A DNA stretch of 64,000 nucleotides from Bolinopsis microptera (lineage: Eukaryota; Ctenophora; Tentaculata; Lobata; Bolinopsidae). The notes beneath the pieces were generated by a model. That model was not told the origin of the DNA. It did not search any database and saw only the letters and a program-made list of their open reading frames with translations. The DNA lies in NCBI RefSeq assembly GCF_026151205.1, contig NC_087072.1, positions 21,542,103-21,606,102 of the forward strand, read 5' to 3'. Positions 1 to 11,700 of this stretch are shown here, piece after piece. The first letter of the stretch is position 1, and every line of letters starts with the position of its first letter. The position numbers and the translations under genes are program-made.

Positions 1-207
1 TGTAGGTGCCAACGGTTGGTGGTGGTGGATGAACATCTCCTGATACTGAAGAAGAAGAAGATACTGAATTATTATTAACCGTCATTTGTGCACAACAGTA
101 GAAACAGTAACACCACAATAACAACCCACCACTAAAAATTAAGATCATTATAAAAATATCAACACTGGGGTGCAAATAATCTTGATTATGGGCACTTTCA
201 AAAACAT
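1..207 (-). CDS. Partial exon of a small single-pass membrane protein
   Basis: The minus strand is open from about position 244 to the window edge. A good 3' splice site (pyrimidine-rich, ending cgtgacag) places the exon start at 207, in phase 1. The translation has a short polar stretch, a ~20-residue hydrophobic segment (about positions 105-165), a juxtamembrane aromatic/cysteine run (WCYCFYCC), then a Ser-rich and Pro-rich cytosolic tail (PPPP). This layout resembles the two complete membrane proteins at 14600-15301 and 18575-19012, which also have Cys clusters just after the membrane segment. No family is recognised by sequence. The first 16 codon-overlapping bases (190-205) are also the left terminal inverted repeat of the adjacent repeat array, so the exon may be partly repeat-derived or a chance open frame. 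Confidence 0.33.
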
Positions 208-2155
208 CTGTCACGGAAAAAATGTTAAAATTTGCCACAAATCAGTTTTTGTGGCATAATTTGGTGGATAATTTTTGGAACGGGATGAAACTCCAGGATA
301 TGGTGTGCTATACCCTAACCTTTACTATCTGCCACTTTTTGTTTCAATTTAGGGCTAAATCTGGTGGATAAAAGTGAAACAGACCAATCCACTTCAGGTG
401 GCCTTTAAAAATATTTAATTCCATCTAAACTCCTAAAATATGATTGAGACTTAACAATAATCGTTATAACTTCATAATTTCATAAGTAGGGCCGGGATTT
501 TTCTTAAGGGCCAAATTTGGTGGATATATTTTTTTACCTCTTTTTTAAGACTGTTATTTGTTAGCTAACATCAATTTACTGGTCTTAAAATGATGCAAAG
601 GCAATGTTAAATCTATGGCATCAACTATGAAGTACAAGATTCAAGTTAAAAGGCTATTTTTGGTGGATATAAGTCAATATTAACTAGTTAAACACGTAAA
701 TGATACCAAAATATCAATAAATAAGACATCATCATGATTAGAAACAGTTGAAAAAGATGAAATATAAGATGTTGAACATTTATGCATAAGGTACTATGGC
801 ATTTTAAGCATTCAGGGCCAATTTGGTGGATAATTAACTCAAAAATACTTAAGATATCGACCTGGATATTTTGATATCCATCAATTTTGGCCTTAAAAGT
901 CGGCTTGAGCTTATCACATTTTGTGCTGAACAAGAAAAAGGTCTAAACAAACCAATATCAGTGTATGATTTCATAATCGAGCAAATCTAAGGCCAGAAAT
1001 AATGGATAAAAAAGCAAATTTAACCGTTTTTAAGCTAATTTCTTAGGCATTTATCCACCAAAAACGGACCTAAATGGAGAATGTTTGGAACGTTTACTTG
1101 AAACTATAGCCCTTCTTTTCGACCTCAGAGCAATGATTTTCAGCTCTTTCGACCTTAAGATATAATTATTGGGCGTTGAAAGTGGATCACATACGTCATC
1201 AGTCAAGAAATCGTTATTTCAATCACTGAGGTAGGTTATTCACATTTAATATCCACAAATTTTAACCTTAAAAGTCGTCTTGGACTGAAAATTCTTTTGA
1301 ACTGACTCAGCAAAGGGGATTTTCTATCTAGAAACAGTTGTAGTTTCATGATAGAACACATCTAGGGCCAAAAATAGTGGATACAAAAGCAAATTTTCCC
1401 GTTTTAGTACTTTTATCCACCAAAAACAGCTCTAAAGGCTGAAAGGAAACAGTTTGTTAAGTTCGTATGAAACTATATCCATTCATTATGGCCCTAGAGC
1501 AATAATTGTATACATTTTCAGCTTCTAGACGAGATAATTGGGGTCTAACAATGGATAACCTGCATTATTGACTCAGAAGTTGACTTAAAATTAAATCAAT
1601 CTTGAAGCTCCAATATATCCACCAAAAATGGCCTAAAAATTAAATCTTCTATGCTATCATAAACTTGAAACGATTTCCAACCTGATCCGTTCACTGAGTA
1701 AAGCTGGTGAACTTGTTGACCAATATAATTTTTTCAGTTGAAAATTTTCGGTATTGAATTTTATTTCATCGTTTTATTATCCACCATATCTAGCCTTAAA
1801 ATAGAAATCTTTCCTATTTTCGCCTTTTATCATAGAGGCATATCGATTTGCTACAATTCTATCTTTAAATAATCACCATAAATTAACCACACGTAAAGTT
1901 ACAGGCCAACAAATGATATATCCACCAAACCCCTCTGAAAAGTATATCCACCATTATTAGCCCTGATTTAAATGCGTGTATCTCTGCTCATAGACATAGT
2001 AGACATTTTATTCTTTTTGTAAAAGTTGAACTATCGCAAATCCTATGCTGAAAAAAAGTTTAATCAAAATACTTAGTTTATCCACCAAATGAGAGCTTCT
2101 AGAAGTTGAAATTTTTCCCGTGACAGATTCGTTAACATAGTTTTTGAAAGTGCCC
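190..2155. repeat. Inverted array of degenerate repeats (foldback-like element)
   Basis: The ends are a perfect 16-bp inverted repeat (gggcactttcaaaaac at 190-205; its complement at 2140-2155), flanked on both sides by TTAT (186-189 and 2156-2159), which looks like a 4-bp target duplication. Inside, the 9-mer TGGTGGATA occurs five times on the plus strand (262, 362, 518, 661, 824). Its complement TATCCACCA occurs seven times (1052, 1414, 1616, 1778, 1919, 1945, 2079). The orientation therefore switches once, near 0.9-1.0 kb. Part of the array is also a degenerate direct repeat with a period of about 360-375 bp (compare 880-1080 with 1250-1450). No transposase frame is seen. A non-autonomous foldback DNA transposon is the simplest reading; the superfamily is unknown. 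Confidence 0.7.
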
Positions 2156-2743
2156 TTATATATGAATTTCTGGTCAATCTGTCGTATATACAACCAAAAG
2201 TAATATTCAGCCTTTCGTAATTACACCCATCTGGCTGCAACATTGTTGTCAGCTTTTATAAGGTCGTATATTTTACACTGTTCAGCAGCAAAACACTTGT
2301 TGTAAATTGATGATTTAGAGAAAGAAACTGAAGACCTGCACATTAAACAACAAGAAATACAGCTGCTTTTTTAAGTAGATGGCAGCTCAATTTCCTGATC
2401 CATGATGGCGTATTTTATCATATTCCATATCTTACTATATATAAAGCGAGACGATATATATATATATATCGCTATATATATCCCTACTATTTTACTGAAA
2501 ACACGGCATCAACTTTGACGTGATTGTCACGTGCGCTACAGTTTCACTTAAAATAATTATTGGTATAACTGTGTTGTACGGAAAATTGATCATACGTGGT
2601 GTAACGGTGGTGAAATTCTTGTTAAACGTTGAAGCATGTAAAAGCTCTTATTTATTTCTTTATTATATGAGCTGAGTTTATTGTTTGAGGATAGAAATTG
2701 TATACATTTGTGTTCAATAGGAAGGCAAGGAAAGTTCATCATC
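2156..2743 (+). other. 5' flank of the NME8-like gene
   Basis: No coding exon is recognised. The stretch has a TATA-like tatataaag at about 2437 and an (AT)n run near 2454-2475 that can fold on itself. It presumably holds the promoter and 5' UTR of the thioredoxin-NDK gene that starts at 2744, but no transcription start can be fixed from sequence alone. Confidence 0.4.
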
Positions 2744-5700
2744 ATGGCTAAGGGTAAAATGGTAGAGTTTCAAGTTCACTTGAAGACGGAGGAGAATTTT
2801 CAGAAGGTACTTACCGATGAGGAAAATCTCTGGGGTAAGTTAGTTAGCAAAATTGTTATCAATCGATGCTTAGATTTTTGTCAATAAGATTTTCCCACAT
2901 GCATTTATTGTATCTGTATACTAACTAGTATAACTAATTATACTTGACTCACTATTAATCAAACTATTTTAGTTGTTTATTATATCTGGTTGGTTTTACT
3001 AATTAATATACTTTACTCATTATTTTAGTTATTGACGTGTACACAGAATGGTGTGGTCATTGCACCTGTGCTGTTGGAACCTTCCAGAAACAAAACATCC
3101 TGCACAATGGCAAACCTGTCAAGTTTGCAACAGTGAGTCCTTTTTGTCTATTAAATTCAGCATAATTCTACTTTCAGCAGTTAGTTCTGGAGATTAGGGT
3201 TTAATATGTCTCTCTTTAAAAAATGTTTCACGACAAATACCTTGCTTAGTACCATGTTTTAGTACCATGAATATTTTTCAGGCGTGTTCAAATGGTATAC
3301 CTTTCCTGTCAAAATACAAGGGAAACAGCGAACCCACATTCATGTTTTTGGCGGTAAGTCAGCCCCTACATAAATAAGCTTTATGGATTGTGATATCATA
3401 CAACTTTTTCGATTTCCTTGCGAATTTATATGCAAAGAAGAGAAAATAGTTAAGAATGTGATTTTTGAGCTTTTGCTTCGGAACATTCAGTCAACAGATT
3501 CAAGATTTGGACAATTTAGAAACGTTTTCCATCCAGGGTAAGGGTACATTGCTCGATGTTGTCAGAGGTGTTAATGTTCCAAAGATAGTCCAGAAAATTA
3601 AAACTTATCTAGCACTGGAAGAGAAGATCAAGGCCGGAGATGCTGAAAGGGTTGAAGTAAGTGACTGTTAACTTCATAACAATACACAATACATGTCTGC
3701 TACCAAGAAGCTGTCCAAATGATACTATAGCGTATTAAGGGGGCAGGGGGGGGGGGGGGGGGTCTTTATGAAATTTCTCTCGAAATTGATTTTATAGTTG
3801 TTTCTAATAGAGGGGAGTAATATCTATCTGCTACTTTTGGTCCCATGGAAAAATAATGTTCCTAACCGAAATTATTGCCGGTCAAAGGTCAGTGCTCATG
3901 TGTAATTGTATTGCGCGAGCGATTTTCAATCGTGCGCCCTGAATTTTTTCTCCTCCTACATTTTTTGAGTAATTACCCTGAAACTTTCAGGATATGTTCT
4001 AAGGACCATTTAGAAACTTTTACTTGTTTTAGAATTTCGAGATAGGCCTTTAAAATTTTTGTATTCGATTTTGAAAATCTTGGACCTCTTTTTTTGACGA
4101 TTTTTCTAGGTCCAAGATTTTCAAAATGGAATTTAAAATTTTTAAAGGCCTACCTGAAAGTTTCAAGGTGATTGCTCAAAAAATGTAGGAGGAAATAGAT
4201 TTTTAGACTCGATTTTCAGGGCGCACGATTGAAAATCGCTCGCGCAATACAATTACACATGAGCACTGACCTTTGACCGGCAATAATTTCGGCTAGGAAC
4301 AATATTTTTCCATGGGACCAAAAGTAGCAGATAGATATTACTCCCCTCTATTAGAAACAACTATAAAATCAATTTCGAGAGAAATTTCATAAAGACCCCC
4401 CCTGCCCCCTTGAGTAAATTTATCAGTTTTGTGAATGCTGTTTCTTATCCTCAGTTTTTCGACGAAGCGTTGGCTACTCCAGCTCCTGAGACGCCTGAAG
4501 AAGGTAAAAATTTTGATTATATTTTAACGTCGTTGTTCTTTATGTCCGGTTATTAGATCATGAGTTTAACATATTCCTTATCGTAATTATAAATTAATGT
4601 TACAATGTATTTTCAAATTGTTGATCAAAAATCAAAGTTAATAAATCGAAATGTTTACATGCAATGAATTTTACAGAGGAGGTAGTAGAAGAGGAAGAGA
4701 AGATAGAAACGCGACCTCTTACTGTTGCTCTCATCAAACCAGATGCAGTGGCTGCTGGTAAAGCTACTGAGATAATTGCAAAGGTTTGTTTAAACTGTAG
4801 GTTGTAGGCAAACTGCTTTAACTACATAGACAAAAACACGTACTGGTAATGATAGCCAACTAATTGCTGAAGGCTGGTATTTCCACCGAGCCGGGATATA
4901 ATGATGTCATCACGTTATCATCACTTTATCTACAGCTGTTTCAGGACTACTGCTAGAGAGTACAGTATGTACAATAAATCAAATGATTTTCTTTAAATTT
5001 CTTATTCTTTAGATAACTTCAAGCGTATCCAACTGATCTGTAAAAACTAATTAGCAGAAATATATCTGTGATAATGATTTGACCCATGATTTTTCTACAA
5101 TCACACCTAAAAAGTAAACACCTGGTACACACGTTGCTTATATGAAGTATGAAAGAACTTTACTGTTACTCTACATTCTTGTATTCCTTCAGCTTAATCT
5201 GATGTTAATTTTGCATTATCCAAAAACGTTTAAACTTATCCTGTCACAGGACCATCAAATTGTCTGACCAACTCAGAGATAATCTGTTTAACAGAGCAAT
5301 AATTGTACACTATTAGGGCTTGTGTAACCCCAGACAGGGGGCTGCGCAGGAATTTAAATGAGATTCCTGAATAAGGATTATCATCACTTCTCCTGTAAGA
5401 CAACATGTTTTGCTTTTCATTATTTGTAAAGTAGTACTAGTATCCAATTTAAATTATTTTCTGCCAATTATAATTTTGAGTAGTAACTCACTCCAAATAA
5501 TTAATCAAATTTTCAAAGAAAACTTCCTAGTGACCTTGTCAATTTATCTTTGCTACTACTGCATTGTTATCTTTGTATGTTTGCTGCGCTTCTCAATATT
5601 AATAACAGCAATTTGTTAATGATAAAAATGGCTATAGGAAGAGCCATTAATTTGGGAACATGTAGAACGAATTTTCTTAAAGTGTCCTCAACATACTGCC

Positions 5701-8700
5701 CTCTGCTTTAGTGTCCTGGTCCCAGTAATTTCACTTACGTTCATAGTTCCAGTAGTTACATCGTGGTTTCAGTAATAACATTTTTCAATACTTTTGTGTA
5801 TTAGTCATTAGTGCCCGCTCATCACTTTATCAGTTGCTTATCACCAATTTTATGAGGCTCTCTTGTTTTACACGTAGTTTTGTTTGCTGAAACAAACTCG
5901 CTGATGATATGATGGAGCTGAGTGGATCCAGCAAACTCTCGAGCACGTCCAGAAATCACCAGGGATGTCATTGCAGCAGATATTATTAATTAGTATTACT
6001 AATAATTAGTATTATTAATTAGTATTACTAATAATTAGTATTATTAATTAGTATTACTAGATTATTGGGGAAGAAATAAGAGTCTCCACTCAGTGTAAAA
6101 CAAAATACTTATTGTATTGTCGATGTTTTGGCTGCGTTTCGTCCCCAATAAACTAATATAATTGACCCACTCAAGAGAGCGAAAAATTATGGTTAATTAT
6201 TATTACTGTTTAACTTACTCACTTTTAGTTGTTCTACTCAATCAATCGAGTAGCCTGCACCGGTGAAATTCCGCTTATGTCATATTATTTCTCTGATGTT
6301 CCTTTGAATGCCATTTTTTGGCATATGTTTTCAGTTTTGTCAACTTCAAGGTCTATTTTATGTTTTTAATGTGGTAATTTAAAAGAATTGCATATTAATA
6401 TTTATGTGGATTTAGAAGTAAAACCTCCGTCCGAGTATTTCTATTTTTATAAAGCAGAAAAATCTCACAATAATATTTTAAAGGACTCATGATAACGTTC
6501 AACACTTCCTCCTTCTCCACCTCGATAAGTGACTCTGACTACGGGATCCCAGCTCCAACCATAAGAGGGATTTTGATACCATATATGGTCATCGCTGTTG
6601 TCTTAGGACTTTTAGGAAACGGTATCGTAATAAGAAGCACCTTCAGTGTCAATGTCTGCAAATTTGATGAAACGCTTATCACTCTTCTTCGCTATCTTGC
6701 AATGACAGATGCAGGTTTGACCATCTTCCACGTCCTACCCCAAAGCGTCAGTCTGATTGCTGATTCCTGGATCCTAAGAGAAGCAGGAATTATCATGGTT
6801 TTTGTGAGGTATCCTCTCTTCATGGTGGAGATGAGTTTGGTCCTAGCTTTGTCTCTGGCTAAGCTGGTTATGATCCTGCGCCCATGCAACTGCCACTCCA
6901 ACATGCACCTGGCTACAAAGATCATTTCTCCTTTGATTTTCCTCTTCTTTCTGATTATCGACTACTCAAAGATTTTCAGATGCTTCTTTAATGAAAACAC
7001 CACGTGCTACTCCTACTACGAACCAAACCTTCTGAGATGTTCCTTCAAAACAGACGACCGATTTGGTGGCTTGCTCAAGATAATCTACGGATTAATTGTG
7101 ATGGGTCTTCTAATTCTCACCAACCTTGCCATCCTTTTCTTCGTTTGGAAAGCACAACGTCCAGCTGGTACCGCATTCCCTGGCAGAAAAAGTGGAATGA
7201 AAGCAATTGCTATGGTCTCCACAGTTTGCTGGATCTTCATGATATCGTATCTCCCATTTCTTCTCATAAGCAAACATCTCAATATCAGCGCCGAGTCGGA
7301 GATTGTAAAGTTTGCTTCAGAGCAGCTAGTCATCCTGAATATCGTGGCAAATCCAGTCGTCTACACGCTCCTGTACAAGAGTTTCAGTGAGCATGTAGTC
7401 AAGAGTCTAAAGATTGGGAGAACCAAGGAAAGAGTCGTACATATCGCCATGTCTGGTGTAGAAGCAGCTCGTACACCTGCTCGAGAGCGGAAGGCTGAAG
7501 GTTCGATCTCGAGCTCCACCATGCACTGTCAATCCATGGGGTGAGCTTCAAGGACTCCATCTGGTTTATGCAGCTCCAAGCCAGTCTGGTAGAATTCCTC
7601 AGCTTACTGTTATTTTAACTGTGCAGCAAGATAACTGTGGGATTTGCGAATAATGGAATACGAACAAAGATTATTGAAGCCAATAGTGATTAGTGATACA
7701 ACGGACCATGACATTCTTTGAAATACAGAGCCACAGACAGTATCAAGCTGAATATGAAATATTGTTTGAGACAGTTAAGCGATTATTCACAAATATTGAT
7801 GATATGCAGTGTTATTAGTTGCAATGCATTTAATTTCTTTATTTGCAATTTGTTGATTTCTAAAGTTCACTAATTTTGAGATAGAATGTATCTGCTTGGT
7901 TTTTTATGTTTATCGGTGTACAACAGTTGGGTAAACATAAGGTTTATTTTATTATTTTGATTTAGTATTATTTTCATCTTACACTTTGAATTTCGAGAGG
8001 TACAAGCAACTCAGTATAAATTGTTTGTATTTGCCGTTTAAATAAAAAGTGATTTATCAGATAGGCGATGTGATATTAAATCAAGGTATCTGATGAATTG
8101 ATTAAATGTTACAGCTATTCTGTTATTTTATGTATGTAATTTAGTTGTCTTATCAATCTTTATCATAAATGCAGAATTGTGTCTCAACTGTATCACAAGA
8201 TTAGAATACCTTTATCGTTGTTCGACCCTAATTTGACCAACCAAGAAGTTTGTCCTGAGTATGGCCACGAACTGGACATTCGAAAATAAAATAATTTTTT
8301 GGGATTGATCAGCTAAGAAACATCGGGCAACAAATAAACAAATATGTAGTATCTAAATAAGTAGATAAAGAAATTATGGGTTTTATCTAGATAATCCTAT
8401 TGAGATATTATCTAGATGCCAACCCTACTTACTTCAGTTCTCGATTCTTATCACTCTCAGAATCACTCTCACATTTTACTACGTGCGTGGTTATAATGAA
8501 ACATCTGCATTCAACGCATCACTTCTTCCACTCACTGTAATGTTCCTCAGATGGACGACTGTGGTATTGATGTGGTATCCAAAGTGGAGACCACATTGAG
8601 TCGTGAAGACGCCCAGAACTTCTACTCACAGCACGAAGGAACTGACTTCTTCCTCCAGCTCATCGACTACATGACCAGGTGAAGTTTTGTCAGTTTGATA

Positions 8701-11700
8701 CCATTAAAATATGTTCACTATTGTAACTTTGAAACCCTAATTAAGAGACAATAATATTATGTATACCTATTACTGGTGAAAGTAACTCAAATTGTATTCT
8801 CAGTGGGCCAATAATAGCTTTAGCTCTTGCGGCACAAAAGGAAAGTATAGACGTTGTGACTCAGTGGAGGATCCTGATAGGACCCAAAGATGTGACCATT
8901 GCCAAGGAAGAGGCACCCGAGAGTTTGCGTGCACAGTTTGGTAGTGGCGGGGAGTTGATGAACGCACTCCACGGCTCTGATACCGCAGATCTGGCAGCAA
9001 GGTAATACTTTATCATAGGTTCTTCTGATTGGGAGTCAGTAACTTAAATACGGATATGATACCTCAGTTGTTTTCTGCTGCACAAATAGTGTTAGAATCA
9101 CGAATCTGTGATTTGTAGTGCATGTTTACCATTGCTAAAACCTGATAGAATTCTGCCTTATTAAACAAACATAACTCCCAGGGAGCTTGCGTTCTTCTTC
9201 CCTGACTTCCACAAGAAGAGATCAAAAGCTTCACCTTCTAAAGTTGTTCGAGTACAGAGAACACTAGCTCTTATCAGACCTGATGCTCTCAGAAAATACA
9301 AAGGTAAAAACTATTTCTTAAACCAACGTCTGTTTGAATCTCTATTATATTTATTATTTATACAGCGTAAAACATTTACCTCCTTTTGTCCATGAAACTC
9401 GTACTTGGTTCGAATTTGTTGAATTATCGAGCACATATGCTGTCACTCTTTTCATGATAATATAAGCATATATTAACATACGATCTCAGCGGGGGTCTGA
9501 TTGACAATTGAGCCTTGTGCATGATCAGCTATTGGTTATTATCACGCATAGTCATCAAATATTTATTAAAATTTGCATGGTGTGCACACGTTTCGTGCAA
9601 CAAGCACTGAAACAGAGTCAGCATTAGTTAGACTGCGGTTGAGCTGGATTGTGGTTGAGTAAAACTGGCGTTTTTATTCGTGTGGTGGTCCATCTAAAAT
9701 ATTATTTTACTTAGTTTGTATTCACTGTAAAATCAAAGAAAATTCCAGAATAAGTTTGCAGTATTGTATGAGTATCCCTGAAAGTATAATAATGCTTGGT
9801 ATCTAAGACTAAACTACTCTCGTTCTTCAGACGACATACTGGGAAAGATTGGAGCATCAGGGTTCCAAATCGCAAACGCGAAGGAAGTGTCACTCACTCC
9901 GGAACAAGCAGCCGAGTTCTACAAGGAACATGCTGATCAGGACTACTTTGATAAGCTTGTTACTCATATGAGCAGGTTAGATGGACATTTAAACACCAAA
10001 TTTTAAAGATGATACTTTTTTCAGATTCGAAAATGAAGTATTCTTTTTATTTCTTTTACTTTCAGCGGGTCAGCCTATATCTGTCACTTCCACCTTAACT
10101 TTCAATTAGCCTGAAACTGTGTATTTACAGTGGACCAGTGATGGCACTAGCTCTGTGTAGAGAAGACGCAGTTACCGGCTGGAGGGACATGTTGGGACCA
10201 AAGAACGTGGACGAGGCCAAGGACATCGCTCCGGAGAGGTAGTTAGTATTTCAACTGAGACTACGTCTTTCTTTCCATAATCTTATCACTCGATGGAACT
10301 TGCTGCTTCGTGAGTGAAGCACATAGCTGATTTCTATTATTTTACTGAAAACTGTGTAATTGCTGCCCGTTGCCTTGACCGTCCTGCACGCTACAAAGCA
10401 CGTGATAAGTGGATAGAGATAGTGGCTGATTTTGAGAATTAAGATTTATTTCAGTGAAGAACCTGAGTAAGTTGTTGTCCTGATGTAGGTACGCTTTTTG
10501 TCTCTGTGTCGCCTTGCTCTAGTACATCGTACAAGAGTACAAAGTTAAATATTGTCTAGAACAATTTTTTTCTTGAAACAAAACAATTTTTTCCGTGTCC
10601 TATTCGTTTCTGAGCCCTCAGGACTCGAACATTATCATGTCCTTTTTGCTGAATTCTTCACATCACACTCCCTTAAGCATTTTTTATGATCGCTCCATTT
10701 GTGGGCCTCTGGTAACTGCAGTTGATTATCTAGGTATAAGGTTCTGCTTTGAATCCCAGGGTTAGAGGTTGGTAGGCACAGTGGGGCACGTAGGGTGTCC
10801 AGACTATCTTCAAGCAGTCTGGTTGTTCACAAAAGTGTCCTAGAGTTTTAAAGCCTTTACAGCAAAGGAATTGTCCTATGATGATTTTGCCGCAGCCAGA
10901 AAGCCTAAAATTGTCTTGATACCATTACCGTTGGAACGAATTTCTTGAAAAACTTTCCACAGAATATTTCTCACTTGGTTAGTTTCCTTGGTGTTAACGT
11001 CACGATCCTTGTCTACCATGATGTTGACTCGAACAAAAGTGCTCCTTTCAATATTTAATAATTACATCATTTAGTGTGCCATAACATTAACTGGTACACC
11101 GTTTATGAAAGGCAGAGTTTCTGAGTATTTCTTAGAGGCTAGAGTTCCGTAACCTACTATCTCAAACTTGTCTGACTACTGCATGATTATTTTTAATACT
11201 ATAAGATGTTCCTGTCAGGGAAAGTTCACATATTACGTAAGCCAGGGGGAGGGGGTTTGAGAAAGCTCTGTAATTTGTATAAAAAAGCTGTGTTTAAAGT
11301 GGCTTACGTAATTAAACGTGAACGATCTCTTACTTATCTTATTCTTCCATGTCGTTTACATAAATGAGGAAGTTGCAATCTTACTCGTTTCTTCATGGGT
11401 ATGTACTATGTTATATTGTTTCTTTCAATGTTATCTTACTTGTTCCCTCTGAATGCGTATATTAACTCTCACAATGTTCTCATTAAATATTCAATAAAGT
11501 ATTCATTAAATTATTCATTTAAAATAACATCATGAAGTATTCTTATAGATAAAAACGTTGGTTAGAGGAATTATCGGCTTTAAATATGTGTAATAGCCGG
11601 GGAGAGTGGAGCGTGCGCAGCATGAGAATCATTAACTGCGCAACACTTTCTATTTACCCGATCTGAGACCTCGTTCTCCTAGTTTACGAGCGCAGTTTAT

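Noticed and set aside
2681-2743. Longer N terminus for the NME8-like protein
   Set aside because: The upstream extension begins at a non-ATG codon; ATG 2744 gives the N terminus length expected for the family.
7004-7390. 128-codon plus-strand frame inside the GPCR
   Set aside because: Shifted-frame shadow of the receptor; the receptor frame has the 7TM pattern and conserved motifs.
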